Shown here in pieces: positions 20,584-29,498 of a stretch of DNA of 64,000 nucleotides. The notes under the pieces were generated by a model that saw nothing but the letters and a program-made list of their open reading frames with translations, was not told the origin of the DNA and searched no databases. The stretch covers positions 124,001 through 188,000 of the forward strand of contig NZ_JACHZE010000008.1 of the NCBI RefSeq assembly GCF_014193285.1. The letters run 5' to 3'. The position numbers and the translations under genes were made by a program. The DNA comes from Atlantibacter sp. RC6 (lineage in GTDB: Bacteria > Pseudomonadota > Gammaproteobacteria > Enterobacterales > Enterobacteriaceae). Positions within the stretch are counted from its first letter, which is position 1, and every line of letters starts with the position of its first letter.

Positions 20584-21627
20584 TCAGGCTGATGCAGGCC
20601 GCTGCGCCTGCATCAGCGCGCCAACGGCCTGGCTTAGCCAGCCCAGTACAGGCGGCGTCATCCAGGTGCCTTTCGCTAAGTGCGGCTCTTTACTCATCGC
20701 ATCACGAAATTTTTGCTGAGTCGCCGGATTATCGCCGGCAAATGACGAGAACAGCTCAAGCCAGTGACGCGCCAGAGCCTGCCCTTGTTCGCTCTGCGGC
20801 GCAACAGAGTCGTGATATGCCTGGTGCAGTCGCGCCACCAGCGCCGGCCACTCCATCATGCGATCAAAATAGTGCGCGCGGGTAAACGCGAATTCTTCAG
20901 CCGATAAATAGCGGGCGTAAATCGCCAGTTTACTTTCGGCGAAGGCGTGGGTGATGAAATCCAGCACCTGCGGCGTGATGCCGGTTTTGTTTGCCAGTTG
21001 CGGTTCGCTGGCATGCATTTGATTCAGCCGGGTGAGAAAGTCCGGCTTGCCTGCGGTATCGCGTTCCAGGGTTTCCATCCAGCGGATGGCCAGCGCCTGG
21101 GCCTGCGGATCGGCGGGCGGCGTCTTGTTATCAATAAACGTTTTCGCCTGCGCCACCATCTGGGCCCATTCCTGTTCCCGCGCCTCGTCCTGCTGGGCGA
21201 AGGGTAAATCTTTTAACTCTTCTTTTGTGAACCAGCGATCGTACATAGTCATTAACTCCAGCGTGATAAGCCATTCGCAGAGATCCGGTTGCCGCCCGCT
21301 CTGTAACTCATGTTGCAAGGCCGTCAGTCTGTCGCGCAGCGTGGCGATGCGGGCCAGCTTTTCATCCAGCATGGCGATTTGCCGTCCGATGATGTCATTA
21401 AGCGAAACCGGATGATTCTCCAGGGTGTCGCGAACGTCGCTCAGGCTCAGCCCCATTTGGATTAACGCCTGAATGGTGTGCAAACGGCGCACATCATCCA
21501 CGTTATAGAGCCGGTAGCCTGCGGCGGTACGCGCAGAAGGCAACAGTAATCCCAGCGATTCATAGTGATGTAATGTCCGAACGGTGATCCCGGCGCGTTT
21601 CGCCAGCTCACCCACCTGAATTAACAT
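20584..21627 (-). CDS. MerR-family regulator with tandem TipAS-like ligand domains
   Basis: A 347-residue regulator. The N-terminal MerR winged helix ([20 protein letters not shown]) and coiled coil (about 75-115) are followed by a TipAS-type helical region. The latter is duplicated: about 160-240 ([15 protein letters not shown]...[19 protein letters not shown]) and about 262-338 ([15 protein letters not shown]...[19 protein letters not shown]). TipA-type proteins sense drugs or peptides; the ligand here is unknown. It abuts dauA convergently by one base and lies in the dauA-ychH interval, where E. coli has no such gene. A MerR-type operator lies just upstream (21660-21690), suggesting autoregulation. 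Confidence 0.85.
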   Translation of the reverse strand: MLIQVGELAKRAGITVRTLHHYESLGLLLPSARTAAGYRLYNVDDVRRLHTIQALIQMGLSLSDVRDTLENHPVSLNDIIGRQIAMLDEKLARIATLRDRLTALQHELQSGRQPDLCEWLITLELMTMYDRWFTKEELKDLPFAQQDEAREQEWAQMVAQAKTFIDNKTPPADPQAQALAIRWMETLERDTAGKPDFLTRLNQMHASEPQLANKTGITPQVLDFITHAFAESKLAIYARYLSAEEFAFTRAHYFDRMMEWPALVARLHQAYHDSVAPQSEQGQALARHWLELFSSFAGDNPATQQKFRDAMSKEPHLAKGTWMTPPVLGWLSQAVGALMQAQRPASA

Positions 21628-21659
21628 AGAATTTCCCCTGTCGCGTTTCTGTATGGCGT

Positions 21660-21690
21660 ATGCTGAGGCCTTACGCTACGTAAGGGTCAA
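21660..21690 (-). promoter_or_regulatory. MerR-type promoter/operator of the TipAS-like regulator
   Basis: The minus strand carries TTGACC (21690-21685) as -35, then a 19-bp spacer holding the perfect 7-3-7 palindrome CCTTACG-TAG-CGTAAGG (21685-21669), then a weak -10 (CAGCAT). An overlong spacer filled with a dyad is the hallmark of promoters that MerR proteins activate by DNA distortion. It points at the adjacent regulator gene. Confidence 0.65.
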
Positions 21691-21699
21691 GCGAAAAGC

Positions 21700-21730
21700 A
21701 AAAAAAAACGGCCCCGCATGCGGAGCCGTC
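21700..21730 (-). terminator. Terminator after ychH
   Basis: On the minus strand ACGGCTCCGC pairs with GCGGGGCCGT (one mismatch) around an ATG loop, followed by about nine T (the A run at 21701-21708 on plus). It lies between the ychH stop and the MerR promoter. Confidence 0.88.
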
Positions 21731-21746
21731 CTGAAACGAGAGAGTA

Positions 21747-22022
21747 TTAACTGTGGCGATGTTCGTCGCGGCGGCAACGCTTATCGAAGTGGCGTACCCA
21801 CCAGTAACGGTCGCAAACTTGTTCATGCCCGCCAACGCGCGCGCCGGCAAGCCAGAGAACGGCCCCGACGAAGATGCTTAAAACTGCGCCATGGGCGAAA
21901 AATTGCGGCAGGTTGAGCTGAGGCAGCTGATTGAGGATGGAATACGCGACGCCAACGACCATGACAACTAAGCCAAACCCCATAAGAAAGTTACCGAGTA
22001 ACGAAGCGTTTTTGCGTTTCAT
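21747..22022 (-). CDS. ychH: YchH family inner-membrane stress protein
   Basis: A 91-residue protein with two hydrophobic helices (FLMGFGLVVMVVGVAYSIL; HGAVLSIFVGAVLWLAGA) and a basic, His-rich tail, matching E. coli YchH (DUF2583). The E. coli protein is linked to stress and biofilm phenotypes; the mechanism is unknown. It is divergent from pth. Confidence 0.92.
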   Translation of the reverse strand: MKRKNASLLGNFLMGFGLVVMVVGVAYSILNQLPQLNLPQFFAHGAVLSIFVGAVLWLAGARVGGHEQVCDRYWWVRHFDKRCRRDEHRHS

Positions 22023-22145
22023 ATGTCACCTCCGGAACGAAAGGGTGTGTGGGAATATCCCCATTCCTTGTGTGTAAAGTATAGACAACAGTTATGCTTC
22101 TCTGTTGCGCCAGGGATCACAATTACACGCCTGAGCTCACAAAAC

Positions 22146-22190
22146 TTGACATATAACTTGCTGAACTGAATGAAATTCTAATGGTTCAGC
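22146..22190 (+). promoter_or_regulatory. Candidate pth promoter and leader hairpin
   Basis: TTGACA at 22146 suggests a -35, with only a poor -10 seventeen bases on. GCTGAAC (22160-22166) and GTTCAGC (22184-22190) form a perfect 7-bp inverted repeat in the 272-base gap between ychH and pth. Function inferred only. Confidence 0.3.
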
Positions 22191-22294
22191 GCAGTGATTA
22201 TTCATTATCAACCGGTGATCATCGCGCCGCTTTGTCATCGTGACCTGAGCGAAGTAAACTACCCGGCGATTTACGGGCAACCTGGAATAATAAC

Positions 22295-22879
22295 GTGACG
22301 ATAAAATTGATTGTCGGCCTGGCAAACCCTGGCGCGGAATATGCGGCGACCCGCCATAACGCCGGGGCATGGTATGTGGATTTACTGGCGGAGCGCCTGC
22401 GCGCGCCGCTGAAAGAAGAAGCCAAATTTTTTGGCTACACCTCGCGGGTCTCCCTCGCGGGCGAAGATGTGCGATTACTGGTCCCGACCACCTTTATGAA
22501 CCTGAGCGGCAAAGCGGTGGCGGCGATGGCGGGCTTTTACCGTATCGCGCCGGATGAGATTTTAGTGGCGCATGACGAACTCGACCTGCCGCCCGGCGTC
22601 GCCAAATTTAAACTCGGCGGCGGCCACGGCGGGCATAACGGCCTGAAAGACATCATCAGTAAGTTGGGCAATAACCCCAATTTTCACCGTTTACGCGTGG
22701 GAATCGGTCATCCCGGCGATAAAAACAAAGTTGTTGGATTTGTGCTGGGCAAACCGCCCGTCTCCGAGCAGAAATTAATTGACGACGCCATAGACGAAGC
22801 GGCGCGCTGCACCGAGATTTGGCTAAAAGAAGGCCTGACCAAAGCCACCAACCGTTTGCACGCCTTTAAGGCGCAATAA
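22295..22879 (+). CDS. pth: Peptidyl-tRNA hydrolase
   Basis: Releases tRNA from prematurely dropped peptidyl-tRNA. The protein has 194 residues, GTG start at 22295 (reads [15 protein letters not shown]). The catalytic His is in [12 protein letters not shown], with Asn and Asp positions in [10 protein letters not shown] and [10 protein letters not shown]. Full length, followed by ychF as in E. coli. Confidence 0.97.
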   Translation: MTIKLIVGLANPGAEYAATRHNAGAWYVDLLAERLRAPLKEEAKFFGYTSRVSLAGEDVRLLVPTTFMNLSGKAVAAMAGFYRIAPDEILVAHDELDLPPGVAKFKLGGGHGGHNGLKDIISKLGNNPNFHRLRVGIGHPGDKNKVVGFVLGKPPVSEQKLIDDAIDEAARCTEIWLKEGLTKATNRLHAFKAQ

Positions 22880-22935
22880 ACGGCTTTTTATCGGGCGGCG
22901 GGGTGAAATACGCCCCGAATAACGCCCGTTCGATG

Positions 22936-22941
22936 TATAAT
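22936..22941 (+). promoter_or_regulatory. Candidate -10 element of ychF
   Basis: A perfect TATAAT, 77 bases before the ychF ATG, in the 138-base pth-ychF gap. No good -35 at standard spacing. Confidence 0.4.
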
Positions 22942-23017
22942 AGGCAAAGTTATTTATTTCCAGTCGTTGAGCCTGTTTTAACTCAATGATAATCAAGCAA
23001 TTAAGGTGATCTAAACC

Positions 23018-24109
23018 ATGGGATTCAAATGCGGTATCGTCGGCTTGCCGAACGTCGGAAAATCCACTCTGTTCAATGCGCTGACCAAAGCCGGTATTGA
23101 AGCGGCTAACTTCCCGTTCTGTACCATTGAGCCGAACACCGGCGTGGTTCCAATGCCCGATCCGCGTCTTGACAAACTGGCGGAAATCGTTAAGCCCCAG
23201 CGCATTCTGCCAACCACCATGGAATTCGTGGACATCGCGGGCCTGGTGAAAGGCGCATCCAAAGGCGAAGGCCTGGGTAACCAGTTCCTGACCAACATCC
23301 GCGAAACCGAAGCTATCGGCCACGTCGTGCGTTGCTTTGAAAACGACAATATCATCCACGTAGCGGGTAAAGTTGATCCGGCGGAAGATATTGATGTTAT
23401 CAATACCGAGCTGGCGCTGTCTGACCTGGAAACCTGCGAGCGCGCTATTCACCGCGTCCAGAAGAAAGCCAAAGGCGGCGACAAAGACGCTAAAGCAGAA
23501 CTGGCGGCGCTGGAAAAATGCCTGCCGCACCTGGAAAACGCCGGGATGCTGCGCGCGCTGGACCTGACGGCGGAAGACAAAGCGGCCATCCGCTACCTGA
23601 GCTTCCTGACCCTGAAGCCGACCATGTACATCGCTAACGTTAACGAAGATGGTTTCGAGAACAACCCGTACCTCGACAAAGTGCGTGAAATTGCCGACAA
23701 AGAAGGTTCTGTTGTGGTGCCGGTATGTGCAGCGGTGGAATCTGATATTGCCGAGCTGGATGACGCCGACCGCGAAGAATTCATGGCTGAACTGGGTATT
23801 GAAGAGCCGGGTCTGAACCGCGTGATCCGCGCCGGTTATGCCCTGCTGAACCTGCAAACCTACTTCACCGCAGGCGTGAAAGAAGTACGCGCATGGACCA
23901 TCCCGGTGGGTGCGACAGCGCCGCAGGCGGCGGGTAAAATCCACACCGACTTCGAGAAAGGCTTTATCCGTGCTCAGACCATCGCGTATGAAGATTTCAT
24001 CGCCTATAAAGGTGAGCAAGGCGCTAAAGAAGCGGGCAAAATGCGCGCTGAAGGGAAGGATTACATCGTGAAAGATGGCGATGTGATGAACTTCCTGTTC
24101 AACGTGTAA
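23018..24109 (+). CDS. ychF: Redox-regulated Obg-like ATPase YchF
   Basis: A 363-residue P-loop NTPase of the Obg/OLA1 group that prefers ATP and binds ribosomes. G1 motif [14 protein letters not shown], switch/G3 [14 protein letters not shown], the altered G4 (ANVNEDGF in place of NKxD), and a C-terminal TGS domain (about 280-363). Almost identical to E. coli YchF. A 398-residue antisense open frame here is only a coding shadow. Confidence 0.97.
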   Translation: MGFKCGIVGLPNVGKSTLFNALTKAGIEAANFPFCTIEPNTGVVPMPDPRLDKLAEIVKPQRILPTTMEFVDIAGLVKGASKGEGLGNQFLTNIRETEAIGHVVRCFENDNIIHVAGKVDPAEDIDVINTELALSDLETCERAIHRVQKKAKGGDKDAKAELAALEKCLPHLENAGMLRALDLTAEDKAAIRYLSFLTLKPTMYIANVNEDGFENNPYLDKVREIADKEGSVVVPVCAAVESDIAELDDADREEFMAELGIEEPGLNRVIRAGYALLNLQTYFTAGVKEVRAWTIPVGATAPQAAGKIHTDFEKGFIRAQTIAYEDFIAYKGEQGAKEAGKMRAEGKDYIVKDGDVMNFLFNV

Positions 24110-24170
24110 ATAAATTTTGTTGTCTCATGAGGTTTTGCTGAATCTCATGGAGATCGCAAAAAACCATAAA

Positions 24171-24200
24171 ATCCACGCAATTGCGTGGATTTTTGTTTTC
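24171..24200 (+). terminator. Terminator after ychF
   Basis: ATCCACGCAA (24171-24180) pairs with TTGCGTGGAT (24181-24190), followed by TTTTGTTTT. It marks the right border of the E. coli-like core. Confidence 0.9.
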
Positions 24201-24687
24201 TTACAAACTCGTTTTATCGCGCTTCAGCGCAGCTAAAAAGAGTCATCGACAGCTCCTTTTCCTGGCAAGGACAATTTGCCAGGTCCAATGACACCGCACT
24301 TGCTGCGTCAACAACGTAAAAGCATCGGCGGGAGGGGTACTTAAAGCCCGCCTGTAATCCGAACCACAAGGAGTACCCGTGTAAACGAGATGGACTATCG
24401 ACCTGATGATATTGAAGCTCAACTTGCAGTACTGATATCCACAATGTTCGCTGCATATATTGGCATGTGAGCTATCCTGATGAACGTAAAATGATGATGC
24501 AGGAATGGGTTGATAAAGTAGGCAGATGGGTAGCAGAATTTAATTAAAACCTATTGTACTCAGTGAACCATGGGGACAGAACTCATTGTTCAAGGTCCGC
24601 TTTGTGCCAGAAGCGGACATAACATATAACTAAATGAGTCAGTCCTCAGAAAACTGGTTTACGTTACAAAGTATTTAGCGCTTACCA
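24201..24687. other. Gene-poor junction between core and accessory DNA
   Basis: No intact gene. The stretch holds only the integrase remnant described separately (24390-24547). The 80-residue minus-strand open frame at 24214-24456 overlaps that remnant and has no recognisable features. No tRNA gene or clear attachment repeat was seen. Confidence 0.7.
24390..24547 (+). pseudogene. C-terminal remnant of a P4-type phage integrase
   Basis: One frame gives MDYRPDDIEAQLA and then the next gives YWHVSYPDERKMMMQEWVDK and on to VAEFN before TAA at 24545-24547. Together these match the C-terminal layout of tyrosine integrases of the P4/CP4-57 group (PDxIEAQLAH ... AAY ... YxxERRxMMQxWADY). A frame change between the parts and loss of everything upstream, including the catalytic RHRY residues, show it is decayed. 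It suggests past integration next to ychF. Identification rests on pattern memory only. Confidence 0.6.
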
Positions 24688-25587
24688 TTAAGCATACGGT
24701 TGCCGCCATTGCCTGACATGTTCGATTAGGGCGCGTAGTTTTGGCGCTATATTCCGGCGTTGAGGAAAATACAGATAAAAGCCAGGAAAATGGGGAAGAA
24801 AATCATCAAGCATTGAAACAAGTTGACCATTTTCAATATACGGCCTGAATGTTTCCTGAGGGGCAAATGTTATACCTCCACCGGCAAGAGCCAGCCTCAG
24901 CATGAGACGCAGGTCATTAGTTGTTATTCGCGGTTCTACCGCCACGTCGAAAGCTCTCCCGTTCTCCTCAAATTCCCAGCGATAAGGAGCAACATCCGGG
25001 GAAGGACGCCAGCCGATACACTGATGATGTACAAGCTCACGCGGATGAAGAGGGGCTCTACTAGCAGTGAGATAAGATGGGGACGCAACCACCATTTCAC
25101 GTTGCTTTTCTGTAAGCGGGACGGCAATCATATCCTTCTCGATCACATCTCCGAGCCTTACGCCAGCATCATAACCAGCGGCCACAATATCAAATTCCTC
25201 ATCTGTCACGACAATATCGATCTTCACGGCTGGATTAGCAGCCGCAAACGAGGCGATCAGCGGACCTGAAAGAAACTCTTCAGCTATGGAGGTCACCGCG
25301 ATCCTCAGAAGTCCACGTGGCGTGCTGTCAGATGCAATATCTTCGAACGCAGCTTCAATGCTGGATAAAGATAATGACAGGGATGTACGCAGTCGTTCTC
25401 CCGCTTCAGTCAGGTTTACTGAACGTGTTGTCCGCATTACCAGCATTGTGCCGAAAGTATCCTCAAGCCGCCGTATTCCCTGACTAACCGCCGAGCGCGT
25501 AACCCCCAGCCGGGCTGCGGCTATGGTGAAATTACGCTCTTCAGCAACCGCGATAAAAACAGGTAAAAGATTGAGATCAATTTTCAT
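24688..25587 (-). CDS. LysR-family transcriptional regulator
   Basis: A 299-residue LysR-type regulator. The N-terminal helix-turn-helix is LPVFIAVAEERNFTIAAARLGVTRSAVSQGIRRLE (about 7-41, shown here in two ten-plus residue blocks of the same motif: AVAEERNFTIAAARLG and RSAVSQGIRRLE), followed by a CrgA-like substrate-binding domain. It is divergent from the SDR gene at 25686 with a 98-base shared promoter gap, the usual layout for a LysR regulator and its target. Not part of the E. coli core; the ligand is unknown. Confidence 0.9.
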   Translation of the reverse strand: MKIDLNLLPVFIAVAEERNFTIAAARLGVTRSAVSQGIRRLEDTFGTMLVMRTTRSVNLTEAGERLRTSLSLSLSSIEAAFEDIASDSTPRGLLRIAVTSIAEEFLSGPLIASFAAANPAVKIDIVVTDEEFDIVAAGYDAGVRLGDVIEKDMIAVPLTEKQREMVVASPSYLTASRAPLHPRELVHHQCIGWRPSPDVAPYRWEFEENGRAFDVAVEPRITTNDLRLMLRLALAGGGITFAPQETFRPYIENGQLVSMLDDFLPHFPGFYLYFPQRRNIAPKLRALIEHVRQWRQPYA

Positions 25588-25685
25588 TGTTTAATTCTGC
25601 TAACCACTGAGTCCAGTAAAAGCAGGATACTGGAACTAATCATAAAGGTCTATCATCTCTCTGAACTCAACTGAAGGAGCACATC

Positions 25686-26408
25686 ATGGGTAAAGTTATA
25701 TTAATTACCGGCGCGTCAAGTGGCATTGGGGAAGGCATTGCCAGAGAGCTTGGAAAGGCAGGTGCGAGAGTGCTATTAGGGGCGCGCAGACTGGATCGTA
25801 TCGAAGCCATTGCAGCAGAAATCCGCAGCGCCGGCGGTATGGCTGAAGCGCGTGAGCTGGATGTCACAAACAGACTGTCCATGGCTCATTTCGTGCAGTC
25901 AGCGCTTGATAACTGGGGGCGTGTTGACGTTCTGATTAACAATGCGGGCATCATGCCACTTTCACCGCTTGCGGCCGGCAAACAGGATGAATGGGAACGT
26001 ACGATTGACGTTAACATCAAGGGCGTGCTGTGGGGAATTGGGGCTGTGCTTCCAGTGATGGAAGCTCAGGGTTCTGGCCAGATAATTAACCTTGGTTCTA
26101 TCGGTGCCCTTTCTGTTGTGCCAACAGCCGCCGTATATTGCGCCTCTAAGTTCGCAGTACGGGCTATTTCAGATGGTTTACGTCAGGAAAGCTCGAAAAT
26201 CCGTGTGACCTGCGTTAATCCCGGCGTTGTGGAAAGTGAACTTGCCTCAACCATCACTCATGCGGAAACAATGGCGGTGATGGATGCATACCGTTCTGTT
26301 GCACTTAAACCAGCGGATATTGCCCGCGCCGTACGACATGTCATTGAGGCTCCGGAAAGTGTTGATACAACAGAAATAACCATCAGACCGACAGCATCCG
26401 CAAACTGA
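25686..26408 (+). CDS. SDR-family NAD(P)-dependent oxidoreductase
   Basis: A 240-residue classical short-chain dehydrogenase/reductase. The cofactor motif TGASSGIGEGIARELGKAG sits at about residue 8, the NNAG motif in VDVLINNAGIMPLS, catalytic Ser in NLGSIGAL and the YxxxK dyad in VYCASKFAV. Full length with RBS GAAGGAG. Probably controlled by the divergent LysR regulator. Substrate cannot be inferred. Confidence 0.92.
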   Translation: MGKVILITGASSGIGEGIARELGKAGARVLLGARRLDRIEAIAAEIRSAGGMAEARELDVTNRLSMAHFVQSALDNWGRVDVLINNAGIMPLSPLAAGKQDEWERTIDVNIKGVLWGIGAVLPVMEAQGSGQIINLGSIGALSVVPTAAVYCASKFAVRAISDGLRQESSKIRVTCVNPGVVESELASTITHAETMAVMDAYRSVALKPADIARAVRHVIEAPESVDTTEITIRPTASAN

Positions 26409-26642
26409 AGCGTATGACAGCGGGATGAAGTAAATCTCTGCAATCATTATTTATTTAATGCCTCTGGAATAAGAACTGCTGATGAAATGATAACTTGCAT
26501 GACAATTGTTAATTCATTACGTCATTCTTAACTGACAGTAAAGCTTTATTAATTACAGAAGCCAAACTGGCACAGGGAATAAATTTAAATATATTATTCC
26601 CTCTTTTAAAAATCATCTCTTATCATTAATAGGAAAATTACC

Positions 26643-26864
26643 ATGGATAATATCCATCGCTTGACTGCAGCAACAATTCTGTCCTTATTATCTTTCAGCA
26701 CTATGGCCCAGGTTATTACGGCAGTAGATTCAACCATTGAGGGTGCTGAGGAAAAAATTTCCACACAGGCATCTAAAGAGGGGAAATCATATAAAATCCT
26801 TGCAGCCTCTTTTAAAAACAGGGTTTATATGACAGCAGAGTTAACCCCTGTTAATAACAAATAA
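26643..26864 (+). CDS. Small secreted DUF1471 (YdgH/BhsA/McbA-type) protein
   Basis: A 73-residue protein with a signal peptide (TAATILSLLSFSTMAQV, cleavage near residue 22) and a short YdgH/BhsA-like domain (ISTQASKEGKSYKILAASF ... VYMTAEL). Family members are periplasmic stress or biofilm proteins. Mean length is slightly short. RBS AGGAAAA lies upstream. It lies in AT-rich accessory DNA; the 234 bases before it hold nothing recognisable. Confidence 0.75.
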   Translation: MDNIHRLTAATILSLLSFSTMAQVITAVDSTIEGAEEKISTQASKEGKSYKILAASFKNRVYMTAELTPVNNK

Positions 26865-26977
26865 CATTCATATGCGCCGGTAATTTCTCTTGACCGGCAT
26901 TACTCAAAATGAGTCGTGATTCCACATGCAAATACAATAGCTTATCTCTAACACACATACATGACATCAGGAAACAT

Positions 26978-27223
26978 ATGAAAGAACAGCATACTTATAC
27001 AGGCCTCTGGATTACCAAAGATGGATTCATTCGCCATGAGCTATTACCTAATGGGCGTTACGATGAAGCTCGAGGTACAAAACCTCATGCTTATCAGGGC
27101 GACTACGACATTCGTGAAAACAGGATCTACTATCAGGACGATACCGGTTTTACAGCTGATGGGACTTTTGTCAGTAATGACGAACTTCATCACGCGGGTA
27201 TGGTGCTTTTCCGGCGTAAATAA
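26978..27223 (+). CDS. Atu4866-type small protein
   Basis: An 81-residue protein starting MKEQHTYTGLWITKDG. I use ATG 26978 because AGGAAAC precedes it and the 23 upstream in-frame residues look non-coding. It resembles the Atu4866 domain (GLWxTKDGxIRHELLPNGRY; DDTGFTADGTF; HHAGMVLFRR), a beta-rich fold of unknown function, often near oxidoreductase genes in other bacteria. The next 240 bases are AT-rich with no gene. Confidence 0.75.
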   Translation: MKEQHTYTGLWITKDGFIRHELLPNGRYDEARGTKPHAYQGDYDIRENRIYYQDDTGFTADGTFVSNDELHHAGMVLFRRK

Positions 27224-27465
27224 ATAGCACACTACCTATAGAAATTAGCGCGATAAAACCTTGATCATCAAAAGGCACTTTGTCGACTAATAATTATTAT
27301 TACTTTGCCAATGAATTGCCTGTCAAAAAGCGATCATTTTTAAAGGCGTTCAATGACAATATAGATACTTATTTATAATTCTTAAATTAACGTTATAGTA
27401 ATTACTCAAGACTGTAAAAGTTATCTCCGTAGCTGGATTTATTGCGCTCCTACACCTATGAGGCG

Positions 27466-27702
27466 TTATGCCTCATAGTCAGGCAGTGTCCGCTTCTCGC
27501 TCATAGCGGACCTTACCACCGCGCTGCCGGCAACATACAGCCTTATCCCTGGCAGCAGAATATCCAGATGTGACACAAGCTGGTTCATGGAATGGGAGCG
27601 GAACAGCGCCATGCCGGTCACGACACAGACCATCATTTCTATCGAGAGACGGCGCTTGCGCAGGCTGGCCGTGCCGGTATCAAGTACCTGGCTGAGTAAC
27701 AT
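27466..27702 (-). pseudogene. IS4-family transposase N-terminal remnant
   Basis: A 78-residue frame resembling the transposase N-terminal domain of IS4-type elements: LLSQVLDTGTASLRKRRLS, VVTGMALFRSHSMNQLVSHL and a VAGSAVVRSA stretch equivalent to VAPSAxVQAR. It stops after about 66 matching residues, with no DDE catalytic core downstream. Intact elements encode more than 400 residues, so this is a 5' fragment. Confidence 0.65.
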
Positions 27703-27709
27703 AAAAGAA

Positions 27710-27740
27710 TCCGTAATCCCTGCGAGATTACGGACTTTTG
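27710..27740. repeat. Inverted repeat next to the IS4-like remnant
   Basis: TCCGTAATC (27710-27718) and GATTACGGA (27726-27734) form a perfect 9-bp stem with a 7-base loop, followed by CTTTTG. It sits immediately upstream of the transposase fragment start and may be part of the old element end, or a terminator on the plus strand. Confidence 0.5.
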
Positions 27741-27808
27741 CATAACTGCCGGAGCGGACAACCGATCCTTAACCAATCGGCATTACGCTTCGGCGTAGTT
27801 TTTATCCG

Positions 27809-28153
27809 TTATTTTTTATTGAGCATCGCCTTTAAATCGGCGAACGGATTATAGGTGGCTGCTCCCACGTCTTTTTGCGCGTCCTCCCCCGCCACCACGG
27901 TAGTGCCGTACTGGTCAGCTTCGGTGTATTTCGAGTGTTCGTGGTCATGGCAAAACAGGCACAACAACTCCCAGTTGCTGCCATCTTCCGGGTTATTGGT
28001 GTGGTCGTGATCGATATGATGGACGGTTAATTCGCGAAGATTCGAGTAAACAAATTCTCGCGAGCAACGTCCGCATACCCAGGGATAGATTTTTAACGCT
28101 TTCTCACGGTAGCCGCTTTCCAGCCGCGCGTAGTTTTTGGGGATCAGAGCCAT
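27809..28153 (-). CDS. yajD: HNH nuclease family protein YajD
   Basis: A 114-residue HNH-type protein starting MALIPKNYARLESGYREKAL. The longer open frame from 28261 adds 36 unconserved residues. Zinc-type cysteine pairs (VCGRCSREF; LLCLFCHDHEH) frame the HNH motif LTVHHIDHDHTNN. E. coli YajD is a similar stand-alone protein near tsx; here it lies in the accessory segment. Cellular role unknown. Confidence 0.88.
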   Translation of the reverse strand: MALIPKNYARLESGYREKALKIYPWVCGRCSREFVYSNLRELTVHHIDHDHTNNPEDGSNWELLCLFCHDHEHSKYTEADQYGTTVVAGEDAQKDVGAATYNPFADLKAMLNKK

Positions 28154-28306
28154 TGTCGATTTAACCTGTGATAAAAAGAGAGTTACCGTGGATTTTAGCA
28201 GGCACGCGTTGTGAACAGTGAGCGCTAAGTTGAAAAATCCGCTCACCTCAGATTTGCACAAAAATGCTATGCTCCAGCCTGTGCATTCATTTTAAAGGAA
28301 CCCACT

Positions 28307-28552
28307 ATGACGTCATCCATCCCACTTAAGTTTTATGACATCGCAGACGAGTACGCGACAGAAACAGAAATCCCTGTCACCGAAACCGAACGCGACGCCC
28401 TCGCGCACTATTTCCAACTGCTGATCACCCGGCTGATGAATAACGAAGAAATCAGCGAAGAGGCCCAGCAGGAGATGGCTGTTGAGGCCGGGATTAATCA
28501 AGGTCGTATTGATGAGATCGCGAATTTTCTCAACCAATGGGGCAACGAGTAA
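28307..28552 (+). CDS. ymjA: YmjA family protein (DUF2543)
   Basis: An 81-residue acidic cytoplasmic protein very similar to E. coli YmjA ([47 protein letters not shown]). Function unknown. RBS AAAGGA precedes the ATG. In E. coli the gene is elsewhere on the chromosome, so local synteny is broken. Confidence 0.9.
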   Translation: MTSSIPLKFYDIADEYATETEIPVTETERDALAHYFQLLITRLMNNEEISEEAQQEMAVEAGINQGRIDEIANFLNQWGNE

Positions 28553-29045
28553 CGCCTGTTAGCGGCGTTATTTCAGTCAGGCACGCTATTTTTTCCCGAA
28601 ACGATGTACGACCTCCTCGCCATTGTTCAACATTTCAAACGCGCCGTAGAGTTTTGCGAATTTCACGGCGCTCAAGTGTTTTGCTCCCATCGCGGCAGGC
28701 CTAATTAAGAAAATACTTTGCTCGCTTACCAATGCAGCAGCAGTGCTGTAAATAGATGAAACAATAAGCGTTTACATATCTACTCTGTATTTTTGTTAGG
28801 CCCTAAATCCAGCCATTCATTTTCGAACGTTATGCTGAGGTTGCACTTCCAGATTTTAGCCCGCAAGTTTTTATTATAAAACAGTCTAAATATATAATAA
28901 AATAAGCAGGATACCTGTCTTGTTTTAACCATGATATTTAAATGCCGAGCATAAGTTTTGTACTACAGCGATACAATCAATTAGGCTTTAAACCTTTTAT
29001 GACCAACATGGAAGTCACAGTAAATATTACGGGAGCACGTAAAAA
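28553..29045. other. AT-rich intergenic stretch
   Basis: No gene I can support strongly. On the minus strand 28690-28586 is a 34-codon open frame (MGAKHLSAVKFAKLYGAFEM...VVHRFGKK) that may be a degraded gene end. The rest is AT-rich, with long A/T tracts around 28860-28910 and no clear promoter or repeat. Confidence 0.6.
28586..28690 (-). CDS. Possible 34-residue peptide or gene remnant
   Basis: ATG 28690 to TAG 28586, basic and amphipathic (KHLSAVKFAKLYGAFEMLNN). The middle is GC-richer than its surroundings, which suggests it was once coding. I do not recognise it, and no convincing RBS is visible. It may be the tail of a lost gene. Confidence 0.25.
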   Translation of the reverse strand: MGAKHLSAVKFAKLYGAFEMLNNGEEVVHRFGKK

Positions 29046-29498
29046 TTGAGATATAAAATAGTAAACCTGTTTTTGCTGAGTCTGGCAGTAGCTATCTTTT
29101 GCTATATCAAGTACAAAGATTTGCAACCTGTGAATATTGTCGCTATTCATCAGGATGGTTCTTATACAGATATTTTGGTGAAAAATTTTCCACTAACTGA
29201 TTCTGGTAAAATTACATGGTGGTTGAAAAATAAAGATTTACTTAAAGCAAAATATAATATTCCCAAACCAGAAAAAGATGATGGATATTTTTTCATTAAA
29301 ATCTGGGATTTCGGCAGTGGTTATGTTGAAGATGATGGCTACGATCACCTCTGTTTCGCTGATATGAAAGTTAAAAACCATTGTATTGAAAAACATCCCT
29401 TTCTGACCGTTATAAACGGTAAACAAAGTGGATTAACTTTTTTTACAGATACAGAACATTATAAAATTGATGCTGATGGTAAATATAGAAAGCTTTAA
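29046..29498 (+). CDS. DUF943 family membrane-anchored protein
   Basis: A 150-residue protein from TTG 29046 with GGGAG upstream. A single N-terminal helix (VNLFLLSLAVAIFCYI) anchors a soluble domain with conserved acidic/aromatic segments (WDFGSGYVEDDGYDHLCFAD). It resembles the DUF943 family, common in enterobacterial accessory regions and of unknown function. Marked AT-rich composition (near 35% GC) contrasts with neighbours and points to horizontal transfer. Confidence 0.75.
   Translation: MRYKIVNLFLLSLAVAIFCYIKYKDLQPVNIVAIHQDGSYTDILVKNFPLTDSGKITWWLKNKDLLKAKYNIPKPEKDDGYFFIKIWDFGSGYVEDDGYDHLCFADMKVKNHCIEKHPFLTVINGKQSGLTFFTDTEHYKIDADGKYRKL

Noticed and set aside
22823-24019. 398-codon minus-strand open frame antisense to ychF
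   Set aside because: It mirrors the highly biased codon use of ychF; the plus frame is a near-perfect YchF, and the antisense protein shows no domain.
24214-24456. 80-codon minus-strand open frame after ychF
   Set aside because: Overlaps the integrase remnant on the other strand, begins in it, and has no recognisable features or RBS.
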